Source: an uncultured Roseibium sp.
GTDB lineage: Bacteria; Pseudomonadota; Alphaproteobacteria; Rhizobiales; Stappiaceae
Length of the DNA: 64,000 nt
NCBI RefSeq assembly: GCF_963675985.1
Contig: NZ_OY780958.1
Coordinates: 620,001-684,000, forward strand
Reading direction: 5' to 3'
In this document: one piece after another, positions 41,743 to 50,606 of the stretch
Layout: each line of letters opens with the position of its first letter
Position numbering within the stretch: the stretch's first letter is position 1
The notes under the pieces: model-generated
Databases searched by the model: none
The model's input: only the letters and a program-made list of their open reading frames with translations
What the model was told of the DNA's origin: nothing
Translations under genes and position numbers: made by a program

Positions 41743-43798
41743 CAGAGCCGTCCATGCGGTCGATCACCAGGTTGCCATAGGCATCGACGCGTCCACGCAG
41801 GCCCGGATCGACGAAGATGGTCGTGTCCGACTGTTCCAGCAGGGCAGGGCCGGCAATCTCCGCGCGGACTTCCAGGTCGAGCCGCTCGTAGACGATGGCC
41901 TCGTGCCACGCGCCGTCGCAGAAGACCGAGCGCTTGCCGATGCGGCAGTCCTGCTCCGGCTTGCCGGAGGTCGGTGCGAACACGGCCATGTCAAGCTGCG
42001 GCCTGCGACCGATGACGGCGATGCGGTAGTTCATCACCCGCATGGGGATGCCTTCCAGCAGGCGGCCGTAGGCGTCCTTGTAGGCAGCTTCGAAGGCATC
42101 GCGGATCGCATCGGTTGTCAGGCCAGAGGCGGCAATGGTCACCGGTACGCTGACCGTGTGGGTCTGGCCCAGGTAGAGCATGTCGAACTCATAGACCCGG
42201 TCGACGGCGGCAAAGGCGACGCCCGCGCCGGCGAGCAGCTTTTCGGTCTCGTCGGCGATCGTCTCCATCTCGCGGCCAAGGTTTGCAGCATCGATCTGGT
42301 CGAGCAGGCGGTTGACGGTCTGCACCCGGTCGTGGCGCATGTCGGCGACAACGCAGCCGAGCGCCGAGGTCACGCCCGGGAAGCGCGGTACAAGAGCCGA
42401 TCCGAGGCCGACGTCCTTGATCAGGGCGCCGGTGTGCAGGGACCCGCCGCCGCCGAAGGGCATGGCCGCGAATTTCGCAGGGTCATGGCCTTTCTCGATG
42501 GAGACCAGGCGGATGGCGCCGGCCATCTTGGCATTGGCGAGCTTCAGGATCGCTTCCGCGGCTTCTTCGATGCCGAGGCCGAGTGGATCGGCGATATGGG
42601 ACTTGATCGCCTGACGCGAGGCGTCGATGTCGAGACGGGACAGCTTGCCGCCGATGGGCCGGTCCGGATTGATGCGGCCGAGCACCACATTGGCGTCGGT
42701 CACGGTCGGCCGGTCGTTGCCGAGGCCGTAGCAGACCGGGCCCGGATCGGAGCCGGCGGATTCCGGGCCGACCTGCAACAGACCGGACTTGTCGACGGAG
42801 GCAATGGAGCCGCCGCCGGCACCGATGGTGGTGATCTCGATCATCGGCGTGCGCACGACCATACCGAAGTCGATCGCCGTTTGCGCCGCCAGGGCCGCCT
42901 CGCTTTCCGCCACCAGCGACACGTCGAAGGAAGTGCCGCCCATGTCGCAGGTGATGATGTTTTCAAAACCTGCCGCTTTGGCGATTTCCGTTGCCGCGAT
43001 CACGCCGGCCGCCGGGCCGGAGAGCGCGGTGCGGACGGGATAGCGCTTGGCTGTGTCGATGGACATGACGCCACCGTTCGATTGCACGATCAGGATGTCG
43101 CCTTTAAAGCCCTTGTCGGCGAGGCCCTTTTCCAGCCGGTCCAGATAAGAGGAGACCACCGGCTGCAGGTAGGCATTGAGCGTTGCCGTCGACAGGCGTT
43201 CGAACTCGCGGATCTCGGGCAGGATTTCCGTGGCCGCGGTGACATAGGCATTCGGCCAGACGGACCGGACCGCCTCGACGGCGATGCGTTCGTTGTCGTT
43301 GTTGGCATAGCCGTTGATGAAGAAGACGCAGACGGCCTCGCAGCCTGCCTCGGCCAGCGCCTGGGCTTGCTGCTTGACCTGGGCTTCGTCCACCGCCTGC
43401 AGAACGGAGCCGTCGGCAAGCACCCGTTCGCCGACCTCGACCCGATCGGGGCGCTCGACCACAGGCGTGAAGCTGCCCTTCAGGCCCCAGGTGGTCGGCC
43501 GGTCGCGGCGGCGCATTTCCAGAACGTCACGGAAGCCTTCGGTGGTGATGATACCGGTGCGGGCCCCTTTGCGCTCCAGAAGCGCATTGGTTCCGACGGT
43601 GGTGCCGTGGACAACGGTGGAGATCAGGCCGAAATCGGCGACCTTCTGGCCGATGCCTTCCACGAAGCCCTTTGACTGGTCGCCGCGCGTGGACGGCACC
43701 TTGGTGGTGGTCACCGTACCGTTCGCCTCGTCCAGGATGAACACGTCGGTGAAGGTTCCGCCGACGTCGACGCCGATGACATATTTCGGGTTGGTCAT
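41735..43798 (-). CDS. hyuA: Hydantoinase/oxoprolinase subunit A
   Basis: A 687-residue ASKHA-fold ATPase subunit. The N terminus GVDVGGTFTDVFILDE binds nucleotide. Further motifs are VVHGTTVGTNALLERKG, RYPVRTALSGPAAGVIAATEIA and ITCDMGGTSFDVSLV. With HyuB it forms an ATP-dependent amidohydrolase of the N-methylhydantoinase / 5-oxoprolinase / acetone-carboxylase group, which activates a cyclic amide carbonyl. Substrate specificity cannot be read from the sequence. It overlaps hyuB by 4 nt and the isochorismatase-fold gene by 8 nt. Confidence 0.92.
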   Translation of the reverse strand: MTNPKYVIGVDVGGTFTDVFILDEANGTVTTTKVPSTRGDQSKGFVEGIGQKVADFGLISTVVHGTTVGTNALLERKGARTGIITTEGFRDVLEMRRRDRPTTWGLKGSFTPVVERPDRVEVGERVLADGSVLQAVDEAQVKQQAQALAEAGCEAVCVFFINGYANNDNERIAVEAVRSVWPNAYVTAATEILPEIREFERLSTATLNAYLQPVVSSYLDRLEKGLADKGFKGDILIVQSNGGVMSIDTAKRYPVRTALSGPAAGVIAATEIAKAAGFENIITCDMGGTSFDVSLVAESEAALAAQTAIDFGMVVRTPMIEITTIGAGGGSIASVDKSGLLQVGPESAGSDPGPVCYGLGNDRPTVTDANVVLGRINPDRPIGGKLSRLDIDASRQAIKSHIADPLGLGIEEAAEAILKLANAKMAGAIRLVSIEKGHDPAKFAAMPFGGGGSLHTGALIKDVGLGSALVPRFPGVTSALGCVVADMRHDRVQTVNRLLDQIDAANLGREMETIADETEKLLAGAGVAFAAVDRVYEFDMLYLGQTHTVSVPVTIAASGLTTDAIRDAFEAAYKDAYGRLLEGIPMRVMNYRIAVIGRRPQLDMAVFAPTSGKPEQDCRIGKRSVFCDGAWHEAIVYERLDLEVRAEIAGPALLEQSDTTIFVDPGLRGRVDAYGNLVIDRMDGSDV

Positions 43799-45531
43799 TC
43801 CGCTGCCTCTGTGGAACGCAGGTTACTGGTTGCGGCGCTGTCGATTGAGCCGTCCGGCGCAAGCGCGACGCTGTATTCGTTCTTTGCACACTCCGGGCTG
43901 ACGAAGCCCAGTCGGACATCGCGGGCGACGCTTTCCGGGGCCCGATCGCGCGGATTGCCATAGCCGCCACCACCCGGGGTTTCGAGCTTGAGCTTCTGGC
44001 CGCGCAGGATGCTGACGCCGACGATCTTGGAGACCATGGGCGGCTCCTTGAAGCCGCCGGTCTGTTCGAACTGGAAGCGGTTGGTCGCTGCCTGATGGCC
44101 GCCGACGACACCTGCCGGCGCGAATTTGCCGCGTTCGCCGAACAGGAAGACGTCGGCCTGCTTTTCCAGGAGCTCGATCTCGTAGATCGCCCCAAGGCCG
44201 CCTCGGTATTCTCCGGCGCCGCCGGAGTCGGGCCGGAGCGCCCACTGGGTGAAGCGGACCGGGTAGGCGGCTTCGAGGATTTCCAGCGGTGGAATGGTCG
44301 CGGTGGAAATCGGGGCGTTGCCGTGATTGAGGCCATCACCGCCGGCATGGGCGCCGTGGCCACCGCCGAAGAAGGAGAACATCACCCAGCGCTGGCCATT
44401 GGCGCGGTGGCCGGCGAGCGACAGGGCGTTGATGGTGCCGTAAGCACAGGCCATGGCCTCTTTCGGCGCGATCTGGGCGACCGCCTCGAAAACCACGTCA
44501 ATCAGCCGCAGGATGGTTTCCGTGTAGCCGCCGACGGGCTTGGGCGCCTTCACCGACAGGAGTGAGTCCTCGTCAATGCGGAACTCGACCGGCTCCAGCA
44601 CGCCGGCATTGGCGGGCACATCGCCGAAGATATGCTTCAGGGCGACGTAGCAGGCGGCGACGGTGGTGGAGCGGGAGATGTTGACCGGGCCGGCGCAGGC
44701 CGGCGAGGACCGGGTGAAGTCGAGCACCATACGGTCGCCTTCGATGGTGAGATCGAGGGCGATCTTCAGCGGCTCGTCGTTGATGCCGTCATTGTCGAGG
44801 AAATCCTCGGCGGAAACGGTACCGGACGGCAGTTCCGAAATCTGCGCGCGCATCATCTGCGCCGCGCGGGCCTTCAGCTCGACCAGACAGTCGGCGACGG
44901 TCGCGTCCGTGTATTCGTCGAGCAGTGCGTTCATGCGCCGCTCGCCCAGCTCCAGGGCGTTGATCTGGCCGTTGAGATCGCCATAGAGCGACAGCGGCAG
45001 GCGGGAGTTGGCCGACAGGATATCGACCACGTCCTGGCGGAACTCGCCCTTGTCGTAAAGCTTGACCGGCGGGATCAGCATGCCTTCCTGGAAGCATTCG
45101 GTCGCGGCCGGATTGTAGTTGCCGGGCACGTTGCCCCCGACATCATGCCAGTGGCCGACGGAGGCCAGGAAGCAGAAGACCTTGCCGTCCCGGAACACCG
45201 GTTTGACGAGCCGGAAGTCGGACAGGTGGGTGCCGCCGTCGTAAGGATCGTTGAAGATCCAGACATCACCCTCGTTGATGCCGCCCTGTTTGGCGGCCTT
45301 GTCGATCACCGCCTTCACGGCAAAGGCCATGACGCCGACGAAGATCGGCAGGCCGGATTTGCCCTGCACCAGGGTCTCGCCGGTGACCGCATCGTAAATG
45401 CCGTGGGAGGCGTCATGAGCCTCGGCGATGATGGGGTTGAAGGCGGAGCGGAACAGGGTCGCGTCCATTTCGTCTGCGATCTGCTCCAGACGGCCCTTCA
45501 GGATTGCGAGCGTGACCGGATCTATTGCCAT
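43795..45531 (-). CDS. hyuB: Hydantoinase/oxoprolinase subunit B
   Basis: A 578-residue subunit of the HyuB/oxoprolinase-B family. Motifs include ATLFRSAFNPIIAEAHDAS, NDPYDGGTHLSDFRLV, HWHDVGGNVPGNY, DFTRSSPACAGPVNIS and GGGHGAHAGGDGLNHGNAP, with the metal and substrate residues of the group. It pairs with HyuA to hydrolyse a cyclic imide, hydantoin or lactam at the expense of ATP. TGATG coupling with the upstream lyase gene and ATGA coupling to hyuA show strict cotranslation. A stand-alone HyuB is common in many bacteria; the link to a hydratase and lyase is what is unusual here. Confidence 0.9.
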   Translation of the reverse strand: MAIDPVTLAILKGRLEQIADEMDATLFRSAFNPIIAEAHDASHGIYDAVTGETLVQGKSGLPIFVGVMAFAVKAVIDKAAKQGGINEGDVWIFNDPYDGGTHLSDFRLVKPVFRDGKVFCFLASVGHWHDVGGNVPGNYNPAATECFQEGMLIPPVKLYDKGEFRQDVVDILSANSRLPLSLYGDLNGQINALELGERRMNALLDEYTDATVADCLVELKARAAQMMRAQISELPSGTVSAEDFLDNDGINDEPLKIALDLTIEGDRMVLDFTRSSPACAGPVNISRSTTVAACYVALKHIFGDVPANAGVLEPVEFRIDEDSLLSVKAPKPVGGYTETILRLIDVVFEAVAQIAPKEAMACAYGTINALSLAGHRANGQRWVMFSFFGGGHGAHAGGDGLNHGNAPISTATIPPLEILEAAYPVRFTQWALRPDSGGAGEYRGGLGAIYEIELLEKQADVFLFGERGKFAPAGVVGGHQAATNRFQFEQTGGFKEPPMVSKIVGVSILRGQKLKLETPGGGGYGNPRDRAPESVARDVRLGFVSPECAKNEYSVALAPDGSIDSAATSNLRSTEAAE

Positions 45532-46397
45532 CAGTCGGCTTCCTCGTCGTATTTCTTGGCGTCTGCCAGGATGCCGGGCGTGCCGATCAGGCCATTCAAC
45601 CCGGCAAAGTCGAACATGCGGCTGCGGAAGGCCTCGTTCGATCCGTTGGCGATGAGATTTGCGTAATAGTCACGGGCGGTGGCGGCGATGGCGCGCACGA
45701 TTCCGCCGGGGAAGATCACGAAGCTGAAGCCGAGACCTTCGAGGCCGGCGGCGTTGACGATCGGCGTCTTGCCGCCCTCGACCATGTTCGCCATCAGCGG
45801 CAGGCGGCCGGCGAAGCGGGAGACGATCTCCTGCATCTGCTCCAGCGACTGCGGCGCCTCGATGAAGAGCATGTCGGCGCCGGCCTCCACATAGGCTTCG
45901 GCACGATCGAGCGCTGCCTCGAAACCTTCGACGGCAATGGCGTCGGTGCGGCCGATGATCAGGGTGTCTTCCGAGGCGCGGGCATCGCAGGCGGCGCGGA
46001 TCTTGCCGGCCATCTCGGTCTTGGAGACGAGCGACTTGCCGTCGAGGTGGCCGCAGCGCTTGGGCAGGGTCTGGTCTTCCAGCTGCAGGGCATTGGCGCC
46101 CATGCGCTCAAAGGTGCGGACCGTACGCTGGACGTTGAGCGCATTGCCGAAGCCGTTGTCCGCATCAACCACGATGGGGAGGCCGATCCGGTCGCGCACG
46201 CTCGCGATGGTGTCGGCGACCTCGCTCATGGAGACGAGCCCGATGTCGGGGCTGCCGAAGCGGGTATAGGCGATGGAGGCGCCGGACAGATAGACGGCCT
46301 CGGCACCCGATTGTTCGGCGATCAGGCCGGACAGCGCATCATAGACACCCGGTGCGAGCAGGATACGCTGCCCGCCCAGTCTTTGTTTCAGGCTCAT
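45531..46397 (-). CDS. ICL/PEP-mutase superfamily C-C lyase (dimethylmalate-lyase-like)
   Basis: A 288-residue TIM-barrel protein of the isocitrate lyase / PEP mutase superfamily. The substrate segment is YLSGASIAYTRFG, the Mg site is VVDADNGFGNALN, and the catalytic loop is LPKRCGHLDGKSLVS. The KRCGH form with Cys marks lyases such as methylisocitrate or dimethylmalate lyase, not PEP mutase. It starts inside the end of the LeuD-like gene (ATGA) and overlaps hyuB. In Eubacterium barkeri nicotinate fermentation, dimethylmaleate hydratase is followed by dimethylmalate lyase, giving pyruvate and propionate; the gene order here suggests a similar ending. Oxaloacetate decarboxylase is an alternative. 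Confidence 0.85.
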   Translation of the reverse strand: MSLKQRLGGQRILLAPGVYDALSGLIAEQSGAEAVYLSGASIAYTRFGSPDIGLVSMSEVADTIASVRDRIGLPIVVDADNGFGNALNVQRTVRTFERMGANALQLEDQTLPKRCGHLDGKSLVSKTEMAGKIRAACDARASEDTLIIGRTDAIAVEGFEAALDRAEAYVEAGADMLFIEAPQSLEQMQEIVSRFAGRLPLMANMVEGGKTPIVNAAGLEGLGFSFVIFPGGIVRAIAATARDYYANLIANGSNEAFRSRMFDFAGLNGLIGTPGILADAKKYDEEAD

Positions 46398-46900
46398 TGG
46401 CCTGTCTCCCTTTTCCGCTCTGCTGCGAAGCGTTTTTTCAGATGCGGCACCAGCCCGCCGTCGGCGAGCATCCGCTTCAGGTTGTCGGGCAGCGGTTCCA
46501 GCTGCACAGTCTGGTTTTTCGACGACAGGCGCAGTTCGCCGGTGTCGAGATCGAGGTCGACAGCATCGCCGTCTGCAATGCCGTCGAGGTCGTCGGACAT
46601 CAGAACCGGCAGGCCGAGGTTGATGGCGTTGCGATAGAAGATGCCGGCGAAGGAACGCGCGATCACGGCGGCAACGCCCAAATGCTTCAGCGCCTCGGCG
46701 GCCTGTTCGCGCGACGAGCCCATGCCGAAGTTCTTGCCGGCCACCACCACGTCGCCGGGGCGCACGGACCCTGCGAACTCCGGCCGGGCGGCTTCCAGGC
46801 AATGGGCGGCAAGCATCTCGATGCCGCCCTTCATGTATTCGCCCGGCGCGAGCTGGTCGGTGTCGATGTCATCGCCGAAGAGAAAGGCGCGTCCGCTCAT
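46394..46900 (-). CDS. Aconitase-family hydratase, small subunit
   Basis: A 168-residue swivel-domain subunit of the LeuD2/DmdB type. The N terminus FLFGDDIDTDQLAPGEYMKGG is followed by VVVAGKNFGMGSSREQAAEAL and VIARSFAGIFYRNAINLGLPVL. The residues after the conserved Tyr, which set substrate choice in this family, read EYMKGG, unlike the YLRT-type or YLV-type of homoaconitase or isopropylmalate isomerase. Length is that of the archaeal-type small subunit. It forms the complex with the large subunit encoded just upstream (ATGA overlap). Not the leucine-pathway enzyme by context. Confidence 0.88.
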   Translation of the reverse strand: MSGRAFLFGDDIDTDQLAPGEYMKGGIEMLAAHCLEAARPEFAGSVRPGDVVVAGKNFGMGSSREQAAEALKHLGVAAVIARSFAGIFYRNAINLGLPVLMSDDLDGIADGDAVDLDLDTGELRLSSKNQTVQLEPLPDNLKRMLADGGLVPHLKKRFAAERKRETGQ

Positions 46901-48183
46901 GCCTCGCTCCCCCCGCTTTCCAAGAATTCACGCGGGTCGGTGATCCGGCCGGTGACCGCGGAGGCGGCGACGGTCAGCGGCGAGCCGAGCCAGACCTTTG
47001 AAGATGCAGCGCCCATGCGGCCCTGGAAGTTGCGCGCGGTGGAGGAAATGCAGGTGACGTCCTCGCCGAGGCGGTTTGATCCGTAACCGGCGCAGATGCC
47101 GCAGGCATTGGCCAGGATCTCGGCGCCCGCGTCCTCGAACACTTTCATAATGCCGTCGGCGGCCGCACGGTCCTGATCGCGCTTTGAGGCCGGGGCGACC
47201 ATCAGCTCTGTGGCGAGCTTGCGGCCTTTCAGGATCCGGGCCGCCCGCTTCAGGTCTTCATATTTAGCCCCGGTGCAGGCGCCGATATAGGCGACGTCGA
47301 CCTTCGTTTCCGGCACTTCGGTCACGGGGGCCGCATTTGCCGGGGAGTGGGGCGCGGCTACCTGGGGTTCCAGCGCTGCTGCGTCGAAAATGTGATGGGC
47401 AAGCAGGTCGGCGTCCGGGTCGGTGCGCAGGCCCTGCCAGCTACCGGCATCGCCGCCGACGCCGGACAGATAGGCGGCCGTGGTTTCGTCCGGCGCGATC
47501 AGACCCGCCTGGGCACCGAGTTCGGCAGCCATGTTGGAGAGCGTCATGCGTTCCTGCATGGAAAGGGCCGCAATCGCTTCGCCGGTATATTCCACGGCCT
47601 GATATTGCCCGCCGTCCATGCCAAGCCGGCCGCAGAGCGCCAGCATGATGTCCTTGGCAGTGACGGCGTCCGACAGCCGGTTTTTCCATTCAATCAGGAT
47701 GGTGCCGGGCACCTTGATCCAGATCTCGCCGGTTGCGAGCACACCGGCCATTTCGGTCGCGCCGACGCCGAACATATAGGCGCCGAAGGCCCCGCCGGTC
47801 GGCGAGTGGCTGTCGCCGCCGACAACGAACATGCCCGGCTTCAGATGGCCACGTTCGGGCAGGACCACATGGCAGATGCCTTGACCGTCATGGAAGGCAA
47901 CCTTGCGCTCTTTCGCCCACTGCCTGGTAAGTTCGAGAATGCGGGCGCCTTCGTCCGTGTCGCCGGGAACGAAGTGGTCGGAAATCAGCACCACCTTGTC
48001 CGTGTCCCACAGGCCGACGCCCAGATCTTGCAGGATCGGCTCGACACGGCGGGGCCCGCCGGAATCGTGGATCATGGCGAGATCCACCTTTGCCGTGACG
48101 ATCTCGCCCGGCGTCACCGTGTCCCGGCCTGCCGCCCGTGCGATGATTTTCTGTGCCAGTGTCGTTTTTGCCGTGGTCGCCAT
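46897..48183 (-). CDS. Aconitase-family hydratase, large subunit
   Basis: A 428-residue Fe-S hydratase large subunit of the LeuC/homoaconitase/DmdA type. Conserved blocks are SDHFVPGDTDEGARIL, DGQGICHVVLPERGHLKPG, VVGGDSHSPTGGAFGAYMFG and the cluster cysteines in AYIGACTGAKYEDLKRA and ANACGICAGYGSNRLG. The length fits the short type found in archaeal IPMI and dimethylmaleate hydratase, not the 470-residue LeuC. It adds water to a C=C of an unsaturated dicarboxylate or moves an OH. ATG at 48183, with a 1-nt TGATG overlap to livF. Substrate inferred to be a maleate-like acid. Confidence 0.9.
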   Translation of the reverse strand: MATTAKTTLAQKIIARAAGRDTVTPGEIVTAKVDLAMIHDSGGPRRVEPILQDLGVGLWDTDKVVLISDHFVPGDTDEGARILELTRQWAKERKVAFHDGQGICHVVLPERGHLKPGMFVVGGDSHSPTGGAFGAYMFGVGATEMAGVLATGEIWIKVPGTILIEWKNRLSDAVTAKDIMLALCGRLGMDGGQYQAVEYTGEAIAALSMQERMTLSNMAAELGAQAGLIAPDETTAAYLSGVGGDAGSWQGLRTDPDADLLAHHIFDAAALEPQVAAPHSPANAAPVTEVPETKVDVAYIGACTGAKYEDLKRAARILKGRKLATELMVAPASKRDQDRAAADGIMKVFEDAGAEILANACGICAGYGSNRLGEDVTCISSTARNFQGRMGAASSKVWLGSPLTVAASAVTGRITDPREFLESGGSEA

Positions 48184-48887
48184 CACGCCAGTCCCAGATA
48201 GGAGCGCTGCAGCTCGGGGTCGTCCATCAGCACGGAGGCGACGCCGGACAGGCGGATCTCGCCGTTTTCCATGACGAAGGCGCGGGCGGCGATTTCCATG
48301 GACTGGAGCACGTTCTGCTCCACCAGCAGGATGGTCAGGCCGTCTTTGTTCAGGCGCTGGATCAGGTCGAACATCTCCTCCACGAGAAGGGGAGACAGGC
48401 CGATGGAGGGTTCATCGAGGATCAGAAGGTCCGGTTCGGCCATCATGCCGCGGCCGATAGCCAGCATCTGCTGCTCGCCGCCCGATAAAGTGCCTGCCTT
48501 CTGGGCAAAGCGTTCCTTCAGCCGGGGGAAGATATCGACCACATGATCGAGATTGCGGGCCCGGTTGGCGCGGCCGCGCCGGTAGGAACCGAGTTCCAGG
48601 TTCTCGCGCACGCTCAGGTTCGGAAACACATGCCGGCCTTCCGGCACATGGATCAGGCCGCGGTCGACGATCGCCTGTTCGCCGAGACCCTGGATCTCTT
48701 CGCCCTTGAAGCGGATGGTGCCCGCCCAGGGTTTGACCAGTCCGGAAAGAACGGAGGAGAAAGTCGTCTTGCCGACGCCGTTGGAGCCGAGCAGGGCGAC
48801 GATCTCGCCCTCGGCGATATCCAGATCGATGCCGCGCAGGACTTCGACCGCTCCGTAACCGCTTTTGAGGGACGTGACCTCAAGCAT
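48183..48887 (-). CDS. livF: Branched-chain-type ABC transporter ATPase LivF-like
   Basis: A 234-residue ATPase with Walker A IVALLGSNGVGKTTFSS, signature LSGGEQQMLAIGRGMMAEP and Walker B LLILDEPSIGLSPLLV, all of LivF type. It pairs with the LivG-like ATPase. It begins 8 nt inside the livG end and stops on the start codon of the hydratase gene, so transport and metabolism are translated together. Livs in catabolic clusters often carry amides or aromatic acids; the name refers to the family, not to leucine. Confidence 0.9.
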   Translation of the reverse strand: MLEVTSLKSGYGAVEVLRGIDLDIAEGEIVALLGSNGVGKTTFSSVLSGLVKPWAGTIRFKGEEIQGLGEQAIVDRGLIHVPEGRHVFPNLSVRENLELGSYRRGRANRARNLDHVVDIFPRLKERFAQKAGTLSGGEQQMLAIGRGMMAEPDLLILDEPSIGLSPLLVEEMFDLIQRLNKDGLTILLVEQNVLQSMEIAARAFVMENGEIRLSGVASVLMDDPELQRSYLGLA

Positions 48888-49641
48888 GGCTTGCCTCCCG
48901 GCGCGCCATGCGCGCCGCCATGCCCTTGCCGAGATAGGCTTCGACAACCAGTGGATCGCTGACCACATCGGCGGGCACGCCCTCGGCGATCAGTTCGCCC
49001 TGGTTCAGCACCCAGGTGTATTCGGAAAGGCTCATCACCGCCTGCATCACATGTTCGATCAGAAGAATGGTGACACCGGCCTCGCGGACGGCGCGGATCA
49101 CCGGAATGACGTCCCGGATTTCGGAGGGATTGAGCCCGGCCAGCACCTCGTCGAAGAGGATCAGCTTGGGATCGGTCGCAAGCGCGCGCGCCACCTCCAG
49201 CCGCTTGCGGCCGGCAACGGTGAGGGACGAGGCGTCCTGGTCGAGCCGGTCGCCGAGCCCGACCTGTTTTGCCACTGCCTCCGCCTTTTCAAGCGCGTCT
49301 GCTCGGGAGCGGATGCGCAGATGGGCGCCGACGGCGATGTTCTCGCGAACCGTCTGGCCGGCAAAGGGCTGGACGATCTGGAAGGTGCGGACCATGCCGC
49401 GTTGGGCGATTTCCTCCGGCGCATGGCCGGTGATGTCTTCGCCGAGGAACCTGACCGTACCCGCGTCCGGCTTGTGAAAGCCGGTGATCAGGGCGAACAA
49501 GGTGGTCTTGCCGGCGCCGTTCGGGCCGATCAGCGAGGTGATCTTGCCTTCCGGTACGGTCAGGCTGACGTTGTTGGACGCCTTCACGCCGCCGAAGGAT
49601 TTGACGAGACCCCGGATCTCAAGCATAGGGACTTCAGGCAT
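48880..49641 (-). CDS. livG: Branched-chain-type ABC transporter ATPase LivG-like
   Basis: A 253-residue ATPase with Walker A LIGPNGAGKTTLFALITGF, the LivG-type TFQIVQPFAGQTVRENI segment, and the core region SLTVAGRKRLEVARALATDPKLILFDEV, where the ABC signature lacks the usual LSGG and reads LTVAGRKR. The D-loop and H-switch region ILLIEHVMQAVM follow. ATG at 49641 is chosen because upstream residues overlap livM. It overlaps both neighbours by 8 nt. Confidence 0.9.
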   Translation of the reverse strand: MPEVPMLEIRGLVKSFGGVKASNNVSLTVPEGKITSLIGPNGAGKTTLFALITGFHKPDAGTVRFLGEDITGHAPEEIAQRGMVRTFQIVQPFAGQTVRENIAVGAHLRIRSRADALEKAEAVAKQVGLGDRLDQDASSLTVAGRKRLEVARALATDPKLILFDEVLAGLNPSEIRDVIPVIRAVREAGVTILLIEHVMQAVMSLSEYTWVLNQGELIAEGVPADVVSDPLVVEAYLGKGMAARMARREASHA

Positions 49642-50602
49642 GGCGGGCTCCTGTCGCGGTCGATTTCGGCCGCAGGCGATTGACGAGCCCGGCAAGGCCG
49701 CGCGGCATGAACAGGACCATGAGCACCAGAACGATGCCGTAGAGAACCAGGCTGATACCCGGCAAATCGCCGATCAGTTCTCGCGTGAATTCGGACAGCA
49801 TGTGGAGACCGACGGCACCGAGCAACGGGCCGAACAGGGTGCCCATGCCGCCGATGATCGGCACCAGCAGGCTTTCGATCGAGATGGCCGGGCCGTAGGC
49901 GATATAGGGATCGAGATAAAGGAAATACTGGGCATAGAAGACACCGGCGAGACCGGAGAACAGCCCGGAAAGCATGATCGCACCCATCTTGACCTTGAAG
50001 GCGCTGACGCCGAGGGCGCGGGCGGCGTCCTCATTGTCGCGCACGGCCATGAGCTGTGCGCCGAAACGGGAATTGCCGATCCACCAGACGACGGCAAAGG
50101 CGGCAAGCGTCATCAGCCAGATGATCCAGAAGAAACCCTGCTTGGAGACGAACTGGAAGTTGGCGGCACCCTGGTCGAGCGGGATCAGGATGCCCACGCC
50201 GGCCCCGGTGAAGTCTACCGAGTTGGACAGGATGCGCAGCACTTCTGCGAAGGCGAGCGTCACCAGTGCGAAATAGGAGCCGCGCAAGCCGTAGCGGAAG
50301 GTTAAAAAGCCGATGATGGCTGCCACGACCATGGCCATCAGTCCGCCGGCGACGAGACCGAACCAAGGATTGACGCCGAGCTGCACCTGGAGCACGGCGA
50401 CCGTATAGGCGCCGGTGCCGAAATAGGCGGCGTGGCCGAAGGAGAACTGGCCGCCGTAGCCGCCCAGAATGTTCCAGGCCTGGCCAAGAAGGGCTGCGTA
50501 AAGCGTCATGATCACCAGGTTCAGCCAGAACTCCGAAGCGATCACGAAGGGGGCGAGGCCGATGAGGGCGAAGACGATGCCGAGAAGCGCTAATTGTCTC
50601 AT
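49634..50602 (-). CDS. livM: Branched-chain-type ABC permease LivM-like
   Basis: A 322-residue polytopic permease with 8-10 helices and the LivM signatures NILGGYGGQFSFGHAAYFGTGAY and ALVTLAFAEVLRILSNS, plus AARALGVSAFKVKMGAIMLSGLFSGLAG in the coupling loop region. It forms the membrane channel with LivH. Start 4 bp after livH. No oddities. Confidence 0.92.
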   Translation of the reverse strand: MRQLALLGIVFALIGLAPFVIASEFWLNLVIMTLYAALLGQAWNILGGYGGQFSFGHAAYFGTGAYTVAVLQVQLGVNPWFGLVAGGLMAMVVAAIIGFLTFRYGLRGSYFALVTLAFAEVLRILSNSVDFTGAGVGILIPLDQGAANFQFVSKQGFFWIIWLMTLAAFAVVWWIGNSRFGAQLMAVRDNEDAARALGVSAFKVKMGAIMLSGLFSGLAGVFYAQYFLYLDPYIAYGPAISIESLLVPIIGGMGTLFGPLLGAVGLHMLSEFTRELIGDLPGISLVLYGIVLVLMVLFMPRGLAGLVNRLRPKSTATGARHA

Positions 50603-50606
50603 CGTC

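Noticed and set aside
41699..43675. Plus-strand frame of 658 codons opposite hyuA
   Set aside because: Antisense shadow; hyuA motifs are unambiguous.
46394..48183. Calling the hydratase genes leuC/leuD of leucine biosynthesis
   Set aside because: The large subunit is short (428 residues), the specificity loop is unlike LeuD, and the genes sit in a catabolic operon with a transporter and lyase.
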